64,000 nt of DNA, taken from Pterois miles (taxonomy: Eukaryota; Chordata; Actinopteri; Perciformes; Scorpaenidae). Location: assembly GCA_947000775.1 (NCBI GenBank), contig CAMQGK010000008.1:16937001-17001000 (forward strand), in the 5' to 3' direction. The notes under the pieces are model-generated. The model had not been told where the DNA came from and did no database searches. It saw only the letters and a list, made by a program, of their open reading frames with translations. Both the position numbers and the translations under genes were made by a program. Shown in pieces: positions 56,809 through 64,000 of this stretch (positions within the stretch are counted from its first letter, which is position 1; each line of letters opens with the position of its first letter).

Positions 56809-59800
56809 GACGTAACAAGTTGAAGTATGGATTCTGGCTGGATCAATAATCCCTGTGCAACACACACACATCCTGCAGCAGATTACAACGACCCACAGGG
56901 GGATCAGACTGGCATTATCAATACTGATCAATCAGAGTGATTGATTATCAGTCCCATCAGTGTTGCCTAATAGCATGCATGGCCCACCAAGTCCCCTGTT
57001 ACTGCAGTATGTGTGTAATAGACGGTGACCCTTAAGCTGTGGTGATAGCTATCCTTTCGATAGATCAATACTCCCCCATCTGCATCCCTGAGTTCATTTC
57101 CTGCATTTCAAAATAACACTCTTCGCTCGTCGTTTTTTTTTTTTTTTTTTTTTTTAATTTTATCCCTGCGGTCGTCATGGCAATTGATGAGCTGTGATTG
57201 ATTATCAAACCCCATCTCTGGCTCGATGCATGTGTTGCACTACGCGGCACTGATTATGTGGCGGTGACATGCAGGCTGGTTGCCGTGGTAACCAAGATTA
57301 TTTTTTTATTTTTATTTTTTTATTCCCCCTTCGCTCCTCTCTCCTGCTCTGTGGTTTATCTGCGGTCTGTTTCCATGTGTGCCGTTGAGTTGAAGTGGAT
57401 ATTAGATGCACTGAGGAATAGCAACAACTGTTTAGTTTAATTTAATGTTTAACATAATTTTTGCTTCACTTTCTGTTAAGAAAAGTAAAAAATACATATG
57501 TATATATACTTTATTAATCAGAAGTTGAGCCAAAGTTGTACTGAAAACATTTCTGCAGGGCTGCTGCAGCAGGACGAGTCACCTTTACTGTTCAACTTCA
57601 CTGCATTGACTCCTCCTCCTGACTTTATCCACCCGCTCCATCAGACACAATAATTCCCCTGAAACAGCAGCTTGCTCCTTCTGTGGCTCCGACCTTTGCT
57701 GTCCTGAACGTTACTTATTCAATCGCTTTGTTGGTCACTAACTTTGTCTGCCTGCTGTTTTTAGCACTACAGTGAGTTTATTAGAGCTTTTTCAATGAAG
57801 ACAAACAAGGTTGATGAGGACGGAGAATGTAGCTCAAAACAAAGAGCTAAAAGAAGCTAAAAAGCGCTGCACAATTAAGAATACAATTATTTTATCCACT
57901 ATTAAAGCCCCTGAAAAAATAGAAAAGTATTTCTCTTCTTTATGACCAAAATGGGCAACAGCTTTGTGTATTCATGAAGGATCCCGTCAAAGTAAGAAGC
58001 TAGTTAACAAAATACGTTTTCAGGGCCTTTAAACGTGCTAAATGATTGCGAGCATTTCAATTGCCTTTGGTTTCACTATACAACATGGAACTGGGTTATT
58101 ACGGCCGATATCTTTAAGATATCGAACACTGACCCATCCTAATCAAGAGAGAAATGGTTACACTAAGTAAAGTAAAACACCGCCATCACAACAGCTGATA
58201 TGCAGCCTCTACGGTTAAAAGGTTTGTTGGGCACAAAAACTATCTGGTCAACGTTGGAAACGGTAGGTAGGAAATGGATGATACCAGTTTACTGAGCTCT
58301 ACTATGTCATTTTATGCCTTTGAAAACACAATAAACTGTTGTTTTTCTTGTGAGGACAGTTTAAATTAGATGTCTGTCTGTAAAATGGATCGTCTTTAAG
58401 AGACGGGTGTCATCACCATCCACTTAGCTGCACCCACGCTACAGAAGCTCGGGCGCTGCCGGGCATCCTGGCGCTGGACGTGACATTATGATTACAGGAT
58501 GTTGAGCGGGGTAATCCGGTCTCCATGGTTACAACGTGACATTTTTGGGATGTTGATTCATCAGAAGGGGTTGAGGGTTACTGCCGCCGCTGTCAGGACA
58601 GCTGGTAGTGAGGTCATAGCGTCTGCCAGAGGCGCGAGTGTGTTTGTAGCATCTGGTGAAGGTTAGGGAAAGAAAGAGAGGTAGAAAATGGATGAAATGA
58701 TAAGATAACATAACAAGACAGCGGATGTCTGATGTCCTGTTGCAGAGTGAGGACTCTGGAGAAATCTCATAAAGGCCAAAACATTTAGCCAGGAGCTACT
58801 CATCACACCAGCTGATATTTGAAGTGTGTGTTTGTGTGTGCGTGTGTGTTGCAGGTAACTGTGGTTTTTTTGATCAAACATGCATAATTTCTCTACTTCG
58901 CCTCTGACAGTCGTATATTAACCAGAGTATAATTCAACAGCCTCTGCTCATGCCAACTTTTTGAAGTCGCTGCACTGAGCGACTTCAAGAGAAAAAGAAA
59001 AATAATAATCATGATGAAATTCTGGTGAAATTTCCCTTTAAAATAGATTTCCCAGATAGAAAGGCAAACTCGTCTCATTCAGTCCTTCACACCACCTCGT
59101 CTCTTTCCCCTTACCTCCTTCCTTCGTCCTCTTCATTCATCCATCCCTCATCCCTCCTCCTCACAATAAATATCACCATATATTTTTATTCATCAGGTTA
59201 AAGTGTACTTATTAAGGAAGAGCTGAACGAGAAGCCAGGATATCGTAGGCAACTCAAATAGAAGCAAAGACAGTCTTTAGAAACCAGAATAGTCCTCATT
59301 ACTATTATTAGAAGTCTGTTATTATTATTATTATAGTTATAATTATTACTAGTATAACTGTTATTAGGATAAAATAAAGTTCCTTGGCCCTTGTTGATGC
59401 AGAGAGAGAGGGTGCAGGCTATCGACAGCAGAGCAGTGGTTCCATGTTGTTCCTATTCATCCCAACCATCCGGTAAAATCCATGAAAATTCAACGTTAAA
59501 GGGGAGGTTATTCCATTTGTCCCGTTTTGGCCATTTGTAGTCACATCTTATGGAAGTGGGACTCGTTCTATTCGGCTGAAGGTTGAACGTCGCTCCATTC
59601 AAATTCCAGTGGATTTAATTCCATTTTTACTCTGCTCCAAATCTGAAGTTTGTTTAAAGGGAAAAAAAAAATTATGTGTTGAGGGGCATTTTAATGATAT
59701 TTCCCTTCTGGAAAGTCACTTTGGCTATTTGTAATTCCGTAATATCCATGCGTGCTTGAATCTCCCAGAGGAGAGAAAAAAAACGTGTACTCTCCCTTAA

Positions 59801-60185
59801 AGTATCCACCGTTGTTCTCTTGTGGCATGCGTGGAAACAGGCAGACGTTGATAAAGACAGTTTGCCGTGATTTTGTATTGAAAAGGAGACATAGTGTATA
59901 TAAAACTGCTGACAATTGAAATTCAGTTATTACTCTGTGTTATGAACAATTAAGGATTAAATGAGCATAAAACATTCAAGACTACAAAAGTTACTTCTAT
60001 GTGTGTGATAGTATCGCCATGTAAAATCTACAGTGGGAAAGGCTCAGTGGAACATTATAATTAGTTCTTAATCCAGTTTTTACAGTAAATGAATGTTATT
60101 TTTCTAACATTCTGGGGTCTCACACCGAGTGGCTTGAAAACAGTACCGATTACCTTGCTAGTTAGTTAGCGCACCGATTTGCGGT
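56805..60185. other. gene-free stretch downstream of trpc5
   Basis: Nothing coding is supported. It has a poly-T of about 22 at 57134-57155, AT-rich tracts and an ATT-rich patch near 59320. The trpc5 3' UTR may reach 59190 if the minus-strand AATAAA there is used. Confidence 0.4.
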
Positions 60186-60189
60186 TTAG

Positions 60190-60600
60190 CTCACTAGTGG
60201 GTTACTCCGGTAGCTCCCTCACTCTCTAGCTAGTTAGCCCACTCAGTAGTGGGTTACTCCGGTAGCTCCCTCACTCTCTAGCTAGTTAGCCCACTCAGTA
60301 GTGGGTTACTCCGGTAGCTCCCTCACTCTCTAGCTAGTTAGCCCACTCAGTAGTGGGTTACTCCGGTAGCTCCCTCACTCTCTAGCTAGTTAGCCCACTC
60401 AGTAGTGGGTTACTCCGGTAGCTCCCTCACTCTTTAGCTAGTTAGTCCACTAAGTAGCAGGTTACTCTGGAAGGTCCCTCCTTCTTTAACTAGTTAGCTC
60501 ACTGAGCAGTGGTTTAGCTTACTAGCTGGTAACTCCCTTGTTCTCTAGCTAGGTAACCCACTCACTAGTGGGTTATCTTGGTATCTCGCGCGCTATAGTG
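60190..60600. repeat. 52-bp minisatellite, about five close units plus diverged ends
   Basis: Unit AGTAGTGGGTTACTCCGGTA, GCTCCCTCACTCTCTAGCTA, GTTAGCCCACTC at 52-bp spacing (60246, 60298, 60350, 60402), with decayed units on both sides (TAGTTAGTCCACTAAGTAGC, and others). It lies 330 bp beyond the trpc5 stop. Confidence 0.92.
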
Positions 60601-60931
60601 CTTGCTAGCTAACTTGTATCGGGCATTCTTTTGGACAGAAGTGGACAATGATGTGTCTGTCTGTGCCACATTCCAACCAGATGATGTCAAACTGTCTTTA
60701 TGAACATCTGCCATTTCAGGATCCCTTATGTCCTCGAAGGTGTTAGCAGAACCATCACTCCGTTCTCGGAAATGTTGCATTCTAGAATTCCACCGCAGGA
60801 TTCGGGAACCCTTCCTGCTGAGTTCTAGAACCGTTGACGTCTCGCTCCCTCTCTCTCTGTCTCTCTCCCTCTGAATGTGTTCAGCCATTTTGCAAACAAA
60901 CAAAAGAAAACAGTTTGGTTGTCCCTCTTTC
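60600..60931 (-). other. trpc5: trpc5 3' UTR (proximal part)
   Basis: Sequence directly downstream of the trpc5 stop codon. An open frame at 60903-60565 on the same strand shows no protein family I recognise and starts at a non-ATG codon, so I treat it as untranslated. The far end of the UTR is not known. An AATAAA on the minus strand occurs at 59190-59185, beyond the 52-bp minisatellite. Confidence 0.4.
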
Positions 60932-61954
60932 CTATAGCTGCGTGGTGACAGAGTCCTCTATGACCTCACAGCTGTCCTCTATGACATCATCGCAGGGTCC
61001 CACCCACCCGCCGATCATCATCAGCCCTCCTCTTCCCCCTCCTCCATCCATGCCGCCCTCGCCCGCTCCTCCCACGCCTCCGCCCTGGAAAACGTCCTCG
61101 CTGGAGTCCAGGAGGCGCGAGCTGGACTCGGACATGTTGGAAGCACAGTGCAGGGATTGGCAAGGGCACGGGGGCGGGAGGGGCAGCGTCAGGAGCGAGT
61201 CCCGCCCATTCGTTCTCCGCGGGGAGAACGAAGGGTTATTGATGTCGACTGAGCGGCCCACCTCATTCAGGTGAGTCTCGCTTCTGGTCACGTCACTGAG
61301 TCCGAAGTCGGAGTGGCTGTGGCTCCCTATGGGGTGGAGCAACCCGTCGGAGATGGTGTAGGAGGGCGGGGACTGGAGGGGGAGAGGCATGGGAGGGGCT
61401 TTGCGTTTGGAGCGTGAGAACAGGTACGACAGGCGCTTGAAAGAGTCAGCTTTTGTTCCCGGAGCTGAGAGGCGCTGCAGGCGGCTCCTCGTACGAGCAA
61501 ATGATGAAGAGAACGTTGAGGAGAATGATGAAGATGGAGAAGGGAGGGCGGTGGTAGAGGACGGAGGGATGACGGTCGTCTTCAGCCCGTTGCTCTTTGG
61601 TTTCCCCTCCTCTTCCTCCTCCTCTTCCCCCCATCCAATGCCCTCCTCCAGCTCCTCCTCCTCGCCCTCTCCCCCTCCTTCTATCCGAGTCATCCCAGAA
61701 ATGGAGCGCACCAAGGCGGACACTCCCAGCGTCGGTGACGGCCTCACGTCATCCTCCAGCGGGGTCATGAAGGTCACGCCCTTTGACCTCTGGCCTCCAC
61801 CACCGTCACCTGATTCACTGTCATCCTCTGAGGCCATGGCGCCGTCGTCTCTCATTGTCTCGCTGGAGGAGGAATAATGTCGCCGAGGAGGACGCCGGTT
61901 GCCGAGGAGATCAAGGACTTCGTAGCGGAAACTGGAGATGTCCTGCTTCAACTC
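60932..61954 (-). CDS. trpc5: short transient receptor potential channel 5, last coding exon
   Basis: The acceptor CTATCTTTCTTTCCAG precedes GAG TTG AAG. The exon encodes 340 residues plus TAG and begins ELKQDISSFRYEVLDLLGNR, the segment that opens the cytoplasmic tail in TRPC5. Further TRPC5-type blocks are SYTISDG (about 198-204), SLHCAS (267-272), LLDSSEDVF (281-289) and terminal VTTQL, a class I PDZ-binding motif like VTTRL in mammalian TRPC4/5. TRPC5 forms receptor-operated calcium-permeable plasma-membrane channels, and the tail binds NHERF-type scaffolds. Acidic (about 92-116), serine-rich and glycine-rich (290-315) stretches make this tail longer than in mammals. TRPC4 is less likely because its tail lacks the LLDSSEDVF block. 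The channel core exons lie beyond 64000. Confidence 0.94.
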   Translation of the reverse strand, partial: ELKQDISSFRYEVLDLLGNRRPPRRHYSSSSETMRDDGAMASEDDSESGDGGGGQRSKGVTFMTPLEDDVRPSPTLGVSALVRSISGMTRIEGGGEGEEEELEEGIGWGEEEEEEEGKPKSNGLKTTVIPPSSTTALPSPSSSFSSTFSSSFARTRSRLQRLSAPGTKADSFKRLSYLFSRSKRKAPPMPLPLQSPPSYTISDGLLHPIGSHSHSDFGLSDVTRSETHLNEVGRSVDINNPSFSPRRTNGRDSLLTLPLPPPCPCQSLHCASNMSESSSRLLDSSEDVFQGGGVGGAGEGGMDGGGGRGGLMMIGGWVGPCDDVIEDSCEVIEDSVTTQL

Positions 61955-64000
61955 CTGGAAAGAAAGATAGAAAGAGAACTGTTGTGAATTTCATGGAATT
62001 ACCTTAAAATTAGCAACGAAGATAAAAGAAGAAGAAAGAAATAAATAATAAATATCTGACTTTCTGGAGAACAGCAGATAAACAGAAGGAGAAAACAGAA
62101 GAGGGTGAGGAGGGGAAGTGGAGGAGATGAGATTGGTGACTGAACGAGAGAGGGGAGGTGAAACATCAATTTGTAGAGGCAGAGGGTGAAGAGGAGGGTA
62201 AGGACTCAGGAGGATGGTGGTGAAGAGACGGAGATCGAGGTCAAGAGACAAGCAAAAGAGAGAAAGAGAGAGTGGTTAAGTGGAGGGAGGAGTGACTGAA
62301 GAGAGAGGAGGGAAAAAAGACTCCAGCAAACTATTTTTCACTTCAACTAAATAAATTGCTTAATTCATTTAAGTCTTGAAGTCTTTAGTGCCACGGCCAT
62401 GAAAACAGTCACAGACTCCATCGAAATCACAAACTGTATGTAAAACTTTACGTTTACATTTTGTATCATAGAAAAAATATTTTGAAAACTTGGTTGTAAT
62501 GTATTTAATTTAATTTAAATGTTTTTGTCCATTAAGAGTAAATGCTTATTTAGTAAAATCATATTAAACAAGACATCACATCACATGGACACTTGATGAC
62601 GTATACATATAGAAAGAAAATGAGAATAATCCAAGCTCTCTCTGACCAAACTGTCGGCAGCTAAGTTGCATTGTGGGTACAGTGGGCGCCAGGTTTTGGA
62701 CAAAATACACAGAATATAAAAGACATTTTTAACAATGTAACAATGTAACATAAAGTAATGTAACAACGTAATGTATCAATGTAATGTAATAATGTAATGT
62801 AAAAATGTAACAAGAATGTACTGTGACAATGCAAAGTCACAATATAATGTCACAACTAAATGTAACAACGTAGCATAACAATGGAACGTAACAACATACG
62901 TGAGGCCGTAATGTAATAAAGTAACATAACAATGCAACGTAGCAATCGTAACTAACATAAATAAATGACAACCACCAAAGTCGTTACGTAACATTATGTA
63001 GGAAGCGTAACATTATGCAACAAGCACAAACTTGATTTGTGGTTTCATGAAAGGCGGTCAGCTGGGTGAACGTCCTGTGTTTGTTTGATCAATCCCACTA
63101 CTCCTTTGTGGACTTTCTCATTGTTTGTACTTGTTCTTATACCACGTACAGTAAGTTTCAATAAAAAATCTGCAGGCGGGAGTATTTCTGCTCCACACAA
63201 CTGTTCAACCATCGCCTGCTCATCAAGTTGACTTCTGAGATTTTGCTCACAGGGTCATAATGTTGCATGTTGACAGAAATGCTGTTTTTCTTCTCGCGGA
63301 GGCTGTTCTGTGTGCTCGTATCACGTGCATGCTCCTGGCGTTTTATGTGTGCAGGTTTTGAGACTAATCTTGGTATTTCTCCTGTTTCTTCTTCGTATGA
63401 TAATGTGTCAGAAGTTTGTGCAGCGTGTTCAGTTTGTTGCTCAGTGCTGAAACATCGCTGGTTTCTACTCAGTTCACTCACAACTTGAATTCAGCCTGTA
63501 GCTTTAACAGAACATTAACATAAACGCAGACATGAACATGGTCTGTTTACTGCTACTGTAACTTCCTCCCCTCCCCCGCCTACCTGCCTACAAGCTATGA
63601 GCCAAATAAACTTCAACCCTTTTCTTCTCTAAAATGCGATCACAGCTACTCCATGTTTTCTCTTTTTCTCACCGTATGGATCCAAATGCTGAGCGCGTGG
63701 CTTCTTTCCTCAGAGAATAAAACTGTGATTTACATTTTAAACACACAAACAAACTCTCTGCCATTTTATGACTCTCTCACACTGACAGTCGGGGTGTGAA
63801 CGGATTTCAGCTCAGTGTGCACCTGATGTTGTTTTAGCGTCGAAAAGCCCAAAGGAACTTTCCACGTCAAAGCCCAAGCCGGGCTCCAGAGGCATCATGG
63901 GAAAATCAGCTCCGAATAATTTACAGCTCGGATGATTTGAATCTCTCCTCGAGGATTATCGACTGAACTGTTGGTATTGATCAGAGCGGTATAGATTTTG
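61955..64000 (-). other. trpc5: trpc5 intron upstream of the last exon (partial)
   Basis: I see no further trpc5 exon here. From 62000 to 62340 the plus strand is purine-rich, giving a long pyrimidine stretch upstream of the acceptor. From 62735 to 62960 there is a degenerate array built from AATGTAAC-like words. The remainder to 64000 shows no recognisable feature. Confidence 0.6.
62735..62960. repeat. degenerate AATGTAAC array in the trpc5 intron
   Basis: Words AATGTAACAATGTAAC, GTAATGTAATAATG and TAACAACGTA recur every 10-11 bp with heavy drift. Confidence 0.75.

Noticed and set aside
60565..60903. 112-codon frame just beyond the trpc5 stop, same strand
   Set aside because: Non-ATG start, no recognised domain and no in-frame link to trpc5; best read as 3' UTR.
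60932..61877. Plus-strand frames of 146 and 162 codons over the trpc5 exon
   Set aside because: Shadows of the minus-strand trpc5 coding sequence, whose conserved blocks are clear.

Overview
The window is vertebrate nuclear DNA, almost certainly from a teleost fish and probably a percomorph. The evidence is spliced genes with canonical GT/AG introns, 17 AC/GT microsatellites, several minisatellite arrays, and LINE, tRNA-SINE and hAT-like remnants of types common in fish. No prokaryotic operon, CRISPR array, rRNA gene or free-standing tRNA gene is visible. Only about 2 kb of the 64 kb can be assigned confidently to protein coding.

Two genes are recognisable, both on the minus strand. The complete six-exon cnpy3 gene (canopy 3 / PRAT4A, an endoplasmic-reticulum co-chaperone) has coding exons between 46105 and 39346. 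All splice phases join into a 281-residue protein with a signal peptide, six saposin-type cysteines, a lysine-rich tail and a KTEL terminus. The last coding exon of trpc5 (a TRPC4/5-type cation channel) lies at 61954-60932 and ends in a PDZ-binding VTTQL tail. Its earlier exons lie beyond the right edge. A third probable gene start, a 61-codon open exon with a strong donor at 35063-35245 on the minus strand near GC boxes and a CpG-containing stretch, was not identified. Two possible 3'-terminal exons on the plus strand start near 11863 and 24794; their genes are unknown.

Layout. 1-3350: AT-rich minisatellite split by an internally deleted LINE. 3360-4340: dispersed-repeat copy and CA repeats. 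4380-7560: purine-rich tandem block whose antisense strand is spuriously open. 8100-8315: tRNA-type SINE with an 18-bp expansion in its promoter. 8.4-35 kb: hAT-like elements, minisatellites (31, 55, 22 and 40 bp units), LINE tails and two possible terminal exons. 35.0-35.7 kb: unidentified gene start. 36.9-46.4 kb: cnpy3, with repeats in its introns. 46.9-54.9 kb: LINE and SINE fragments and a family carrying GTTTAGGCAA-type repeats. 55-60 kb: little recognisable. 60.19-60.6 kb: 52-bp minisatellite. 60.93-64 kb: trpc5 last exon and upstream intron.

I found no previously undescribed biological system. The most interesting signals are structural: repeat expansion inside mobile elements (between the A and B boxes of a SINE, and inside a hAT-like element), nested insertions, an inverted repeat pair abutting a cnpy3 splice donor, an array of ATGGCG (YY1-like) motifs, and the unusual acidic and glycine-rich tail of trpc5. 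All family identifications come from recall and reading, not from database searches.
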